In this document: piece after piece, positions 21,297 through 30,944 of the stretch
Layout: every line of letters starts with the position of its first letter
How positions within the stretch are numbered: position 1 is the stretch's first letter
NCBI RefSeq assembly: GCF_004124235.1
Contig: NZ_CP032487.1
Coordinates: 1,426,001 to 1,490,000 of the forward strand
Length of the DNA: 64,000 bases
DNA from: Yersinia hibernica
Lineage (GTDB): Bacteria > Pseudomonadota > Gammaproteobacteria > Enterobacterales > Enterobacteriaceae
Reading direction: 5' to 3'
Notes under the pieces: model-generated
Seen by the model: the letters and a program-made list of their open reading frames with translations, nothing else
Told to the model about the DNA's origin: nothing
The model's database searches: none
Position numbers and translations under genes: made by a program

Positions 21297-22154
21297 TTAA
21301 AGTGAAGCCAGTGTTGCAGCAATGACTTTGGCATAAGGGGTGGTTGGGCGGCCAATAAGTTTGCTCAAGGTATGGCTATCATCAAATAACCCGCCTTTAG
21401 CTGCCCCAGCATCAGAGTCTGCTAGGAGGGCTGCGAAACCATCAGGTAAACCGGCACTGATTAGTGCTTGTCTGAAATCAGCTTCAGACAAGTTTTTATA
21501 GACCACGGGCTTGCCTGATTGGCGGGCAATTTCTGCTGAGAACTCAGCCAGGGTATAACTGTCATCACCGGCTAATTCGTACACTTTGCCCGCTTGATTT
21601 TCTTGAGTCAGCACGATGGCGGCAGCTTGGGCATAATCTTCTCGGCTGGCAGAGGCTATCTGCCCGTCACCCACAGCCCCAATGAATGCGCCATGAGCTA
21701 AAGACGGCGCGATACTTGCTGCATAGTTTTCGGTGTACCAACCATTGCGTAATAGCACCACCGGCAGGCCCGATTCGCGTAAAAGTGCTTCTGTGGCGCG
21801 GTGTTCTTCACCTAACCCCAGTGGGCTTTCATCGGCATGTAGCAAGCTGGTATAGGCCAATAATTTGATGTTCGCATGTTTGGCGGCATTGATGACAGCA
21901 GCATGTTGAGCAAGGCGCTGTCCTACTTCACTTGATGAGATTAACAGCAGTTTATCAACCCCTTGGAAAGCGGTTGCCAATGTAGCGGGGTGACTATAAT
22001 CCGCTTTGCGTACCTGAACCCCGAGTGCCGCCAAATCACTGGCTTTTTCAGGGCTGCGAACGGCGGCAATAATTTCACTGGCAGGTACTTTTTTAAGTAA
22101 TGCGTTAATAACAAGGCGGCCGAGTTGGCCGGTGGCACCGGTTACTGCGATCAT
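21297..22154 (-). CDS. qorB: NAD(P)H:quinone oxidoreductase QorB (YtfG)
   Basis: The 285-residue protein is an atypical NmrA-like short-chain dehydrogenase. The Rossmann motif AVTGATGQLGRLVI is at the very N-terminus and the active region contains LLRNGWYTENYAAS. It closely parallels E. coli QorB, which reduces quinones with NADPH. It diverges from a ytfH-type HxlR regulator, the same arrangement as ytfG/ytfH in E. coli, and is probably repressed by it. Confidence 0.93.
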   Translation of the reverse strand: MIAVTGATGQLGRLVINALLKKVPASEIIAAVRSPEKASDLAALGVQVRKADYSHPATLATAFQGVDKLLLISSSEVGQRLAQHAAVINAAKHANIKLLAYTSLLHADESPLGLGEEHRATEALLRESGLPVVLLRNGWYTENYAASIAPSLAHGAFIGAVGDGQIASASREDYAQAAAIVLTQENQAGKVYELAGDDSYTLAEFSAEIARQSGKPVVYKNLSEADFRQALISAGLPDGFAALLADSDAGAAKGGLFDDSHTLSKLIGRPTTPYAKVIAATLASL

Positions 22155-22340
22155 TATGACGCTCCAAATATTGTGTTATTCCCATCGAACTTAAAGTCGC
22201 AGGAGGCGGTATGCACATGCTTCCGGCCTGCCACGCCAATGATTTTGGGTCTATTGGGAGGGTGACGAACTGTGTTTAAGGCAAAATACATGGAAGTTCA
22301 CTAAAAACTCACCCTTAAGACAATCATATGCAATATACTA

Positions 22341-22353
22341 ACTTAAAGTAAGT
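22341..22353. promoter_or_regulatory. Candidate operator for YtfH (HxlR type)
   Basis: ACTTA-AAG-TAAGT is a perfect inverted repeat 18 bp before the ytfH start in the 217-bp divergent region. It fits a dimeric winged-helix repressor. Inference only. Confidence 0.45.
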
Positions 22354-22371
22354 ACGTACAAAAAGGTTAGT

Positions 22372-22782
22372 ATGGAAATAATGAAATCGCAAAATTTAGC
22401 TGGCACTATCTCATTTCCGGAGCAAGTTCGGCGGGGGGAATTGCTCAATGCAAACTGCCCATCCCGAGAAGTCCTCAAGCGCGTCACCAGCCGCTGGGGA
22501 GTCTTGGTGCTCATCGCGTTGAGCAATGAAACGTTGCGCTTTAGTGCATTGAGAAGAAAAATTGGCGGTGTAAGTGAGAAAATGTTGGCGCAAACCCTAC
22601 AAAATCTTGAAGAAGATGGATTTGTTGACCGTATTGCCTATCCAGTTGTGCCACCGCATGTGGAATACAAATTAACCCCATTGGGAAGAGAGGTTCAGGA
22701 GCAGGTTGAGGGATTAGCTCTCTGGCTGGAGGAAAATTTACCTCGCATTATGGAAAAACGGCAGCAACGGGGCGCGTCATAA
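22372..22782 (+). CDS. ytfH: HxlR-family transcriptional regulator YtfH
   Basis: The 136-residue protein has the HxlR/DUF24 winged helix. It starts with the redox-type Cys (NANCPSREVLKRVTSRWGVLVL), then LRRKIGGVSEKMLAQTLQNLEEDGFVDR and the wing with VPPHVEYKLTPLGRE. The Cys next to the helix recalls quinone/aldehyde-responsive members such as QorR and HypR. The gene diverges from qorB, so it likely controls qorB and itself in response to quinone stress. ATG 22372 follows AAAAGG; ATG 22381 is an alternative. Confidence 0.92.
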   Translation: MEIMKSQNLAGTISFPEQVRRGELLNANCPSREVLKRVTSRWGVLVLIALSNETLRFSALRRKIGGVSEKMLAQTLQNLEEDGFVDRIAYPVVPPHVEYKLTPLGREVQEQVEGLALWLEENLPRIMEKRQQRGAS

Positions 22783-22850
22783 TCTGCCCATTTTGGGAAG
22801 CAGCCATGGTATTAATCATGGCTGTCGCTATGACTTATTGCATCTGATAA

Positions 22851-23135
22851 CTATAGGGTTTTTAGTGCTTCGACTGATTCGATAGCCATTGAGGGAATAA
22901 ACTCAGTCACACTGTAATTAGCCACTGCATTAAATGGGTCCTCTGCCAATATGTTATCTAGCATGGCTCGCTCAATACTTTTTGCCAAAATAATGCCACC
23001 GGTGCGCGGTACTTTTCGGCCAGAGGCGATGAACACGCCCTGAGCATAATATTTTTTCAACCACTCTTTATGGCTTTCAGTCAGTGGTTCAACGATGTCG
23101 AGAGGCTGGTGGTAAGTCAGGCTGACAACAAACAT
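22851..23135 (-). CDS. YCII-domain protein
   Basis: The 94-residue protein has a single YCII (dimeric alpha-beta barrel) domain. The conserved His is in ESHKEWLKKYYAQGVFIASGR, followed by GGIILAKS and DPF...YSVTEF. YCII members include dehalogenase-like and accessory enzymes; most, including E. coli YciI, have no settled reaction. No membrane or export signal is present. It converges on ytfH and is probably monocistronic. The start is preceded by AGGAG. Confidence 0.85.
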   Translation of the reverse strand: MFVVSLTYHQPLDIVEPLTESHKEWLKKYYAQGVFIASGRKVPRTGGIILAKSIERAMLDNILAEDPFNAVANYSVTEFIPSMAIESVEALKTL

Positions 23136-23418
23136 GCAAAACTCCTTTAGGTGTTATCTATTAAAGATAAATGTGTAATCAATATAACGCCTTGGTGTAT
23201 GAGTGGCATCTGTAAAATGCAAAATTCGCGAAGTCAGTTGTTTAATTGCGAAACGTCACAGGATATTTTGGTCACTCCGCGCCATGCCTGTGCCCGGTAG
23301 TTCCTCAATCTATTAAATGTTCGCTGAGTCCGCATATTAAAGGCTGATAACTATTGGCAATACTTATGAATGAGCGTAATTTACTGTTTATTCAGAATAT
23401 TGAGAGCAAAGAAGGGCA

Positions 23419-23874
23419 ATGAATCTAGGAAAAAGTTATCTCAATGGTTGGCGTGGTTACGTCGATTTTGATGGACGATCATCGAGAACCGATTTTTGGA
23501 GTTTTATCATTATCAATATCGTCGCCAAGATCTTGATAGTTTTGATGTTGGCTTTTATGGGGTATGTCGGCAGTTTATATCTGCTGGATATCTTTTGGCT
23601 TGGGATCCTGCTGTTGCCCACCTTAGCTGTGGGGATTCGTAGAATGCATGATATCAATATGTCCGGCTGGTGGTTTGGGATTATTTTTCTATTACCGGGA
23701 TTAAACCGACTGCTGCAGACTATTTTGCTGGGGATGGCGTCGCCACAAACCTATGCTGTCATGTCATTGATTACCTCAATAATTTTATTCTGGATCCCGC
23801 TGGCGATTGTTATCACTTTATGCTGTTTCAAAAGTAAGTTGGCCCTGGACCGTGAAGAAACATCAGTTGCCTGA
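23419..23874 (+). CDS. DUF805 inner-membrane protein
   Basis: The 151-residue protein has the DUF805 pattern: an N-terminal GRSSRTDFW motif (residues 20-28), then four hydrophobic spans, with RRMHDINMSGWW between the second and third. E. coli homologues are YhaH and YhaI; the family function is unknown. It sits alone between the YCII gene and uxaA. The start overlaps AAGAAGGGCA, a plausible ribosome site. Confidence 0.88.
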   Translation: MNLGKSYLNGWRGYVDFDGRSSRTDFWSFIIINIVAKILIVLMLAFMGYVGSLYLLDIFWLGILLLPTLAVGIRRMHDINMSGWWFGIIFLLPGLNRLLQTILLGMASPQTYAVMSLITSIILFWIPLAIVITLCCFKSKLALDREETSVA

Positions 23875-23927
23875 TGGGTTTCAGATAAGATAACGGGCAG
23901 AGCGAAACCCTGCCCGTGCGGTGATTG

Positions 23928-25418
23928 CTACAAAGTAACACCGGTTTTGAAAATAGCGAGTTCGCGGAAATCATTGACTTCATTGCGCGCCGGTTGGCCA
24001 CTGGCGATGGCCACAATCAGCTCGATAAACTCGCTCAGTAACTCCTCCATATTGGCCCCGTGAATCAGTTTGCCAGCATCAAAATCAATCCAATGGGGCT
24101 TCTGCGCCGCCAGTTCACTGTTGGTCGCCAGTTTAACCGTGGGGACAAATCCGCCATAGGGGGTGCCCCGCCCAGTACTGAACAGCACCATATGGCAACC
24201 CGCAGCCGCTAAGGCGCTGGTGGCCACTGCATCATTGCCGGGGGCACTGAGCAGATTTAAGCCCGGAGTTTTCAGCCTTTCAGCATATTTCAGTACATCA
24301 ACAACCTGACTTTGGCCTGCCTTTTGGGTGCATCCCAGAGATTTCTCTTCCAATGTTGTGATTCCACCCGCTTTATTGCCCGGAGAGGGGTTTTCATAAA
24401 TGGGCTGGTGATGGTCAATAAAATATTGCTTAAATTCATTGACCATACTGACCGTCTTATCAAAGGTGGTGATATCACGGCAACGACTCATCAGTATACG
24501 TTCTGCTCCGAACATCTCCGGCACTTCCGTCAGTACCGATGTGCCGCCATGCGCAATAATATAATCAGAGAAACGGCCTAATAATGGGTTGGCAGTAATC
24601 CCCGATAGCCCGTCAGAACCACCGCATTCGAGCCCAAATTTCAACTCGCTGATATGCCCATTAACACGTTTATCATGGCGCATGACCTCATATAACTGCT
24701 GAAGTTGCGCCAGACCGGCCGCTACCTCATCCCCTTGTTGCTGGCAAATCATAAACTTCACCCGCTGCTCATCAACCGGGCCAAGGGTGTCACGAAAAGC
24801 ATCGACCTGATTATTTTCACATCCCAAGCCAATCACCAAGACTGCCCCTGCATTTGGGTGTCGCACCATATTTTGCAGCATAGTGCGCGTGTTCTGATGG
24901 TCGTCACCCAGTTGCGAACAACCAAATGGATGGCTAAAAAGATAAACACCGTCAATATCTGATGCCCCATTATTTGCCTGCAAGAAACGTTGTTGGATCT
25001 GTCGGGCAATACCATTGACGCAACCAACTGTCGGGATAATCCATAATTCATTGCGGATCCCCACTTCATTCTCAGCTCGTCGGTAAATCTGTACTTCGCG
25101 TTCGGCCATTTGCGGCGGCAATATGCCCACCTCTGGTTGGTAGCTGTAATGGTCCAAATCGCTCAAATTGGTTTTGGCATTCTGTGAATGTATATGTTCG
25201 CCCACCGCGATATCACTGAGCGCATGGCCAATGGGTAGACCATACTTGATGATATTTTGTCCATGAGTCAGAGGCTGTAAGGCAAACTTATGCCCACGAC
25301 TCACGGCCTGTGGTAGGGTGACGAAATACCCATTTATATCAAGCTGCTCACCGGCTTGCAGTGCATATAGCGCGACGGCGACATTATCCAGTGGATGTAT
25401 TTTTATTGTTTTTTGCAT
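23928..25418 (-). CDS. uxaA: Altronate dehydratase
   Basis: UxaA dehydrates D-altronate to 2-keto-3-deoxy-D-gluconate with an Fe/Mn centre. The product is 496 residues when started at MQKTIKIHPLDNVAVAL (25418), matching E. coli UxaA. An open frame extends 69 codons further, but that part overlaps uxaB in another frame and is not used. Family motifs such as the SAF-like N-terminus with RGHKFAL, GCSQLGDDH, and GLECGGSDG are present. It is the last gene of lgoD-uxaB-uxaA, 26 bp after uxaB. In E. coli uxaA pairs instead with uxaC. Confidence 0.95.
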   Translation of the reverse strand: MQKTIKIHPLDNVAVALYALQAGEQLDINGYFVTLPQAVSRGHKFALQPLTHGQNIIKYGLPIGHALSDIAVGEHIHSQNAKTNLSDLDHYSYQPEVGILPPQMAEREVQIYRRAENEVGIRNELWIIPTVGCVNGIARQIQQRFLQANNGASDIDGVYLFSHPFGCSQLGDDHQNTRTMLQNMVRHPNAGAVLVIGLGCENNQVDAFRDTLGPVDEQRVKFMICQQQGDEVAAGLAQLQQLYEVMRHDKRVNGHISELKFGLECGGSDGLSGITANPLLGRFSDYIIAHGGTSVLTEVPEMFGAERILMSRCRDITTFDKTVSMVNEFKQYFIDHHQPIYENPSPGNKAGGITTLEEKSLGCTQKAGQSQVVDVLKYAERLKTPGLNLLSAPGNDAVATSALAAAGCHMVLFSTGRGTPYGGFVPTVKLATNSELAAQKPHWIDFDAGKLIHGANMEELLSEFIELIVAIASGQPARNEVNDFRELAIFKTGVTL

Positions 25419-25444
25419 ATGTATTCGCTTCTGTCCGGCAAGCT

Positions 25445-26896
25445 TTAACAGCATGCGGTTAAGGCTGCCCGCATTCCTGCCCGAAAAATTATCTGCAATT
25501 GTTCGGTAATGTGGTCTGTTAGATGAGGGACTTGGTTGAGGTCTTGCCCCCAGTGCGCGCGCTCGGCTAACACCGATTGTACTAGCCCCCGCATTGGCAA
25601 AGTGCCAGCATCGACCTCCTGCCAAAGAGTGGCAAAGCGAGTTAGCCAGTGGGCATCATCTTGTAATGGATAGTCTTCAGCGGCACGTTTCCCACGATAA
25701 AACATCAGTAGCGCCGCAAAGGCGAAGGTCAGACGGGCAGGTAGCACCTCGTGTTGGCGTTGGCTGGCGAGCAATTGTGGCAAAATTCGTGTGCGGAATT
25801 TTGTCATGCCATTGAGGGCGATAGACAGCAACTGGTGCTGAATAAAAGGGTTACGAAACCGGCCTAGTACGGCTTGGGCAAAGCCCTGTAGCTCGTCGGC
25901 GGGTAAATCTAAGACCGGGATAATCTCTTCACTGATGAGTTGCGCCACAAATTGGCTGATTTGTGGGTCAGCCATGGCTTCACCGACGGTATTTAACCCC
26001 GCCAGATAGGCCACCGGCACCAAAGCGGTGTGCGCACCATTCAAAATGGCCACTTTGCGCTCTTTGTAAGGTTTAATATCATCGACGAGACGAATATTTA
26101 GCGGGTATTTATCCAGACGTAATTCCTGCGCCAGAGATTGTGGCCCTTGAATAACAAACAGGTAAAAGTATTCTGCAGTATCGAGAAATGCATCGTAATA
26201 ACCCAACTCGGCTTCAAGGGTTTGTGCTTCATCACGGGGATAGCCGGTCACGATGCGGTCTACTAATGTTGAGCAAAAAGTATTGTGCTGCACGAGCCAT
26301 TGGCTGAAATCTTCACCTAATTGCCACTGCTGCGCATAGCGTAAAACCAACTCTTGCAATGCTATGCCATTGTAATCAATCAGTTCGCAGGGTAGCAGCA
26401 CCCAGCCCTTATCCGCCGCGCCAGAAAAATGTTGGAAGCGCTCATACATTAAGCGGGTCAATTTCGCAGGGTAACTGCTAGGCGGGGTGTCACTGAATGT
26501 GTCCTGCGCCACGTAACTGATACCCGCTTCAGTCGTGTTAGAGAAAACCCATCGAATGTTTTCATCACGCGCGAGGGCCAAATAACCCGCGAAATCTTGA
26601 TAGATATTAATTTCACGATTAATCGTGCGAATGATTCGTGCGTCACTGACTTCTTCACCTTGTTCATTCAGGCCGCGAATAACTGTGGTGTACAAGCCAT
26701 CCTGAGTATTCAATGATGGGGGGAAGTCACTGTTAATTGGGCGAATTACCACGACTCCGGCATCAAGGTCGGTGTATTCATTTAGCAAGTCCAATTGCCA
26801 ATCAACAAAAGCCCGTAAAAAATTACCTTCGCCAAATTGAATAACTTTATCCGGGTGTTGGCGAGCGGGAAAATCACGGCGATTTAACGTTAACAT
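25445..26896 (-). CDS. uxaB: Tagaturonate reductase (altronate oxidoreductase)
   Basis: UxaB reduces D-tagaturonate to D-altronate with NADH. The 483-residue product belongs to the polyol/mannonate dehydrogenase family. It has the N-terminal NAD region ([17 protein letters not shown]) and the catalytic block [23 protein letters not shown] containing the conserved Lys and His. The start at 26896 (MLTLNRRDF) follows AAAGGA; an in-frame ATG six codons earlier is less likely. It is sandwiched between lgoD and uxaA on the same strand with short gaps, so the operon carries three consecutive pathway steps. Confidence 0.95.
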   Translation of the reverse strand: MLTLNRRDFPARQHPDKVIQFGEGNFLRAFVDWQLDLLNEYTDLDAGVVVIRPINSDFPPSLNTQDGLYTTVIRGLNEQGEEVSDARIIRTINREINIYQDFAGYLALARDENIRWVFSNTTEAGISYVAQDTFSDTPPSSYPAKLTRLMYERFQHFSGAADKGWVLLPCELIDYNGIALQELVLRYAQQWQLGEDFSQWLVQHNTFCSTLVDRIVTGYPRDEAQTLEAELGYYDAFLDTAEYFYLFVIQGPQSLAQELRLDKYPLNIRLVDDIKPYKERKVAILNGAHTALVPVAYLAGLNTVGEAMADPQISQFVAQLISEEIIPVLDLPADELQGFAQAVLGRFRNPFIQHQLLSIALNGMTKFRTRILPQLLASQRQHEVLPARLTFAFAALLMFYRGKRAAEDYPLQDDAHWLTRFATLWQEVDAGTLPMRGLVQSVLAERAHWGQDLNQVPHLTDHITEQLQIIFRAGMRAALTACC

Positions 26897-26923
26897 AGAG
26901 CTACATCCTTTCATTGAGTGATA

Positions 26924-27955
26924 TCAGAACTGAATAACGCCTTTAATTAGGTTCTTATTGTTCACGACCTGTTGCGCATAAATTTCTGCTAATGTGTTGA
27001 ATTCAAAACGATGAGTAAGGATCATCTCCGCTGATAATTTTCCCGCCGCCATTAATTTTCCGACTTTGGCAAAATCCTCAAAGGTGGCGTTTCGGCTGCC
27101 CATCATGGTGGTTTCTTTCTTATGGAAGTCAGGATCTGGGAAACTGAGGTCCCCCTTGAATAAGCCGACAAACACAATGCTGCCACCGTGGCGGATAAAG
27201 TTGACGGTGTTATTCATGGCGCGCTGGTTTCCGGTGGCATCAATCACTTTTAATGGCAACATGCCGGAAAACTGCTGGCGCAAATGCTGCTCAAACTGTG
27301 CAGCGCTCGGGTCTAATGCACTGATATTCAATGTATTTTTAACATGCTCACGGCGCTGTTCACTGGTGTCCGCCATCACGACATGCGCACCATCAGCTTG
27401 TGCAATCGCAGCAACCCCTAAACCAATTGGGCCGGCCCCCACAACCAACACATGTTCATCAGGGTGGACAGCGGCCCGGCGTACCGCGTGGGCACTGATA
27501 GCGAAAGGCTCAATGAGGGCTGCAGAAATCGGGTCAACATCGTCAACGACCAATAAATTGCTCACCGGAACAGATAAATACTCACTAAAACCGCCATCTT
27601 GATGGACACCAATAACGGAAATATTCTCACAGCAATTTGTTTTGCCGCTCAAACAAGAATTACAGTGATGGCAAGCAACATAGGGAATAACAGCAACTCG
27701 TTGTCCGGCATGCATATTATTAACGTCATCTCCCAAACCTATTATTTCTCCACAAATCTCATGACCTAATACCCGGGGGTAACTAAAAAAGGGTTGGTGA
27801 CCCGCCCATGCATGTATATCTGTACCGCAAATACCAACATTTAAAACCTTTATTAATGCTTCATCAGCTTTAGGTACGGGTAATGCACGTTGTTGATAAA
27901 CTAACTTGGTTGGCTCTTCACAAAGTAATATTTTCATCGTATTTATATTTTTCAT
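26924..27955 (-). CDS. lgoD: L-galactonate 5-dehydrogenase LgoD
   Basis: LgoD is a medium-chain zinc alcohol dehydrogenase oxidising L-galactonate to D-tagaturonate. The 343-residue protein has the catalytic zinc ligands (GICGTD, GHEICGEI). The structural zinc cysteines lie in VACHHCNSCLSGKTNCCE, and the NAD motif is VVGAGPIGLGVAAIA. It tracks E. coli LgoD (YjjN) closely, including the tail HKKETTMMGSRNATFEDFAKVG. ATG 27955 follows AAGAGG; ATG 27937 is an alternative. Product and next step (UxaB) are encoded in order in the same unit, which supports the assignment. Confidence 0.93.
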   Translation of the reverse strand: MKNINTMKILLCEEPTKLVYQQRALPVPKADEALIKVLNVGICGTDIHAWAGHQPFFSYPRVLGHEICGEIIGLGDDVNNMHAGQRVAVIPYVACHHCNSCLSGKTNCCENISVIGVHQDGGFSEYLSVPVSNLLVVDDVDPISAALIEPFAISAHAVRRAAVHPDEHVLVVGAGPIGLGVAAIAQADGAHVVMADTSEQRREHVKNTLNISALDPSAAQFEQHLRQQFSGMLPLKVIDATGNQRAMNNTVNFIRHGGSIVFVGLFKGDLSFPDPDFHKKETTMMGSRNATFEDFAKVGKLMAAGKLSAEMILTHRFEFNTLAEIYAQQVVNNKNLIKGVIQF

Positions 27956-28095
27956 AACGGGGCCTCTTGATAGATGGACTCTTTTATTAAATAAAAAAGC
28001 ACGGCCCGGATAAATCAATGCTGTTATTTGTGAACTAGTGCTGACTATTCAGCTTTAAATTAGTTTTAAATGAATAAAAAACCATAGGAGTTATG

Positions 28096-29001
28096 ATGAG
28101 TAGAACCCAAAATCTCCGCCATAATGTGATCAATCAGGTCATCGATGGGATAAGTAAGGGGCATATTTTGTCACCATTACCCTCCCAAGCTGCACTGGCG
28201 GAAATGTATAATATTAGCCGCACGACCGTGAATCACACCCTGAGTTATTTGCATGAACGTGGGGTGCTGGAAAAAGTGAATGGAAATTATCTTATTGTGC
28301 GTGACCCGAATGAAATGGATGGCTTTGACAGTGTTAGCCAGCCTATTGAGGAGCAAACTAGAATTTTCGAGCGTGCATTCTTCCATATGATTAATCAGAG
28401 AAAATTACGTGCTGGCGATAATTTTTCAGAGCTACAACTGGCGCGTGAAGCTATGGTCAGCCCGATTGTAGTACGCGAATTCTTGTTGCGTTTTTGCCGG
28501 TATAATCTGATTGAGAGTATTCGCCGGGGGCAGTGGCGAATGAAAAAATTTGATAAAAACTATGCGGAGAAGCTATTTGAATTGCGAGAAATGTTGGAGA
28601 CTCATGCACTCAATCGTTTTATGAATCTCCCGGCGGATGATGAGCGTTGGTTAAAAGCTAAAGAGTTATTGGGACGTCATCGCCAATTGCGCGAAACAAT
28701 AGGTGATAACTACCGAACCTTTTCACAACTCGATCAAGCATTTCATACGCTCATTTTATCTGCGGCGGAAAACCCTTTTTTCAATCAGTCTCTTGAGATT
28801 ATATCAGTTATATTTCACTTTCATTATCAATGGGATGAGGTGGATTTAAAACAAAGAAATATCATTGCTACTGAGGAGCATATGGCTATTTTAAGTGCTT
28901 TGATTTGCCGCAATGATCTCAATGCAATGCGCGAATTACGCCAGCATCTGGATACTGCAAAACAGTCCATGATGCATTCTATCAGCCAATATACAGATTG
29001 A
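28096..29001 (+). CDS. lgoR: GntR-family regulator LgoR
   Basis: The 301-residue protein resembles E. coli LgoR (YjjM). It has a GntR-type winged helix at the N-terminus (PSQAALAEMYNISRTTVNHTLSYL), a second winged-helix-like segment (FSELQLAREAMVSPIVVREFLL), and a C-terminal FCD-type all-helical ligand domain. It would respond to L-galactonate or a related acid. It diverges from lgoD across 140 bp and precedes the enolase and transporter genes. ATG 28096 has AGGAG at five bases; the ATG three bases earlier is too close. Confidence 0.92.
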   Translation: MSRTQNLRHNVINQVIDGISKGHILSPLPSQAALAEMYNISRTTVNHTLSYLHERGVLEKVNGNYLIVRDPNEMDGFDSVSQPIEEQTRIFERAFFHMINQRKLRAGDNFSELQLAREAMVSPIVVREFLLRFCRYNLIESIRRGQWRMKKFDKNYAEKLFELREMLETHALNRFMNLPADDERWLKAKELLGRHRQLRETIGDNYRTFSQLDQAFHTLILSAAENPFFNQSLEIISVIFHFHYQWDEVDLKQRNIIATEEHMAILSALICRNDLNAMRELRQHLDTAKQSMMHSISQYTD

Positions 29002-29555
29002 TTTTACTTTCAAAAGCAGCAAAGGAAGTGAATGCTGACAACTGAAAATTTATAGCAGTTAATTGAAATTAAAGGTTAAATTTTTATTTGTCTTGATTTT
29101 TAGTCTACTTTTTAAGAATTAAAAACCAATAAAAAGCAGGTTAAAAGCAGATTAAAAACAGCAAAATAGTAGATACCGCACGAATCTGTCATAAAAAACA
29201 TGAAGTAGATATTTATCCCACTATCCTCAAAATCAGTTGATGGACATATATATTAGCAAAAGTGAAAAGGGGAATTAATGGCAGCTCAAATTTAGTGACG
29301 CACAGGTATTATTAAAAATAAATTTCCACATTGGCTGATGATTAATAACATTAATGTTGCAATGGCCTTTTCCGCGCCACTAGAAAAGTACAGTACAGAA
29401 TTTATTATGGATTTATCATCAGTTAATTCTAATTAAGCAGTATAGAAGTCCGGTATTCATATCGATAATTTAGCCTGCCAGGGAATGTTTTCGATACAAG
29501 TACATCTTTAATGTATTGACAGTATGTAATGACTATTTTTAAACCGAGGAATAAG
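29002..29555. other. AT-rich spacer with short direct repeats
   Basis: About 550 bases between lgoR and the enolase gene with no supported gene. Near 29133-29166 a loose A-rich direct repeat (AAAAGCAG, AAAAGCAG, AAAACAGC) occurs. The promoter of the enolase-transporter pair should lie in the right part. Confidence 0.5.
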
Positions 29556-30863
29556 ATGAAAAGCAAAATAATTAATATTGAAGTCAAAGATATTCGCTTT
29601 CCTACTTCTAAAAATCTGGATGGCTCAGATGCTATGAATGCCATATCGGATTATTCTGCGACCTATGTCACGCTAAGAACAGATGCCAATGATGATTTAG
29701 TGGGGAACGGCCTAACTTTTACTATTGGTCGTGGTAATGAACTCTGCGTACAAGCAGTAAAATCATTATCTGCGTTGTTTGTTCAAGACCGTTATCTGGA
29801 AGATATTACCGCCAATTTCGGCAGCTATTGGCATGAATTGGTCGCGGGTGATTGTCAATTACGTTGGGTTGGTCCGGAAAAGGGGGTTATTCACCTGGCG
29901 ACTGCCGCGATAATTAATGCTATTTGGGATCTGTGGGCGAAAAAAGAAGGTAAACCGGTCTGGAAATTACTGGCAGATATGTCGCCAGAACAATTGGTTA
30001 ATTGTGTTGATTTCACCTACCTGACAGATGTTCTGACGCCGGAGGAAGCTATTACAATGCTGCGAAAAGTGTCTACCACCAAAGCCGAGCGCGAAGAAGA
30101 AATGTTGCGTGATGGCTTCCCCGGTTATACCACCGCAGCCGGTTGGCTCGGCTACTCTGAAGAAAAAATGCGGACATTAGCGCGGCAGGCGGTGGCGGAT
30201 GGTTGGACGCATTTGAAACAAAAAGTGGGGGCCGATATAGAGCAGGATATTCGCCGAGCTACTATTTTGCGTGAAGAGCTGGGTTGGGATTATAAACTGA
30301 TGATGGATGCCAACCAAATTTGGGATGTTGATCAGGCGGTTGAAAATATGCGCCGATTAGCGGCATTTGATCCCTGGTGGATTGAAGAACCTACTAGCCC
30401 AGATGATATTTTAGGCCATGCAGCCATTCGCCAACGTATTGCACCTATTGGTGTTGCCACCGGAGAACATGCGCATAATCGAGTCATGTTCAAACAGATG
30501 TTCCAGGCCGGCAGTCTTGATTTTTGCCAATTAGATCCTGCGCGACTGGGGGGGCTGAATGAAGTTTTGGCGGTATTATTATTGGCTGCCAAATTTAATA
30601 TTCCTGTTTGTCCTCATGGGGGCGGAGTGGGGTTATGCCAATATTCGCAGAATATTGTGTTATTTGATTATATCGCGGTGTCAGCATCATTAGATAAAAG
30701 GGTGCTGGAATATGTTGACCACTTGCATGAGAACTTTGTCGAGCCCATTACGATTAATCGTGGTCGCTATATGCCACCCAAATTACCGGGTTATAGCGTC
30801 ACAATGAGAGAAGAATCACTGGCCCGATTTGAATACCCCCATGGCGAAGAATGGCATGGCTAA
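29556..30863 (+). CDS. L-fuconate dehydratase-type enolase-superfamily enzyme
   Basis: The 435-residue protein matches L-fuconate dehydratase (FucD) of the mandelate racemase subgroup. It carries the paired lysine motif KQKVGAD near residue 220, metal ligands in MMDANQ, WIEEPTSPDD and ATGEHAHN, and the catalytic His in CPHGGGVGLCQY. The family N-terminus IRFPTSKNLDGSDAMN and the RWVGPEKGV loop are typical. FucD dehydrates L-fuconate (6-deoxy-L-galactonate) to the 2-keto-3-deoxy acid, and characterised members also accept L-galactonate. Beside lgoD, either substrate is plausible. None of the other fucose-oxidation enzymes is nearby. ATG 29556 has GAGGAA upstream. Confidence 0.85.
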   Translation: MKSKIINIEVKDIRFPTSKNLDGSDAMNAISDYSATYVTLRTDANDDLVGNGLTFTIGRGNELCVQAVKSLSALFVQDRYLEDITANFGSYWHELVAGDCQLRWVGPEKGVIHLATAAIINAIWDLWAKKEGKPVWKLLADMSPEQLVNCVDFTYLTDVLTPEEAITMLRKVSTTKAEREEEMLRDGFPGYTTAAGWLGYSEEKMRTLARQAVADGWTHLKQKVGADIEQDIRRATILREELGWDYKLMMDANQIWDVDQAVENMRRLAAFDPWWIEEPTSPDDILGHAAIRQRIAPIGVATGEHAHNRVMFKQMFQAGSLDFCQLDPARLGGLNEVLAVLLLAAKFNIPVCPHGGGVGLCQYSQNIVLFDYIAVSASLDKRVLEYVDHLHENFVEPITINRGRYMPPKLPGYSVTMREESLARFEYPHGEEWHG

Positions 30864-30944
30864 GTCAGTTTCCCTTTTATAACAATATATTATTTTCTAT
30901 GGAAGGCTGCTTTGCCATCATAAAAATGATTGAGGAGTGGGCAA

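Noticed and set aside
25419..25625. 69-codon N-terminal extension of uxaA
   Set aside because: It lies inside uxaB in another frame; the family start is MQKTIKIHPL at 25418.
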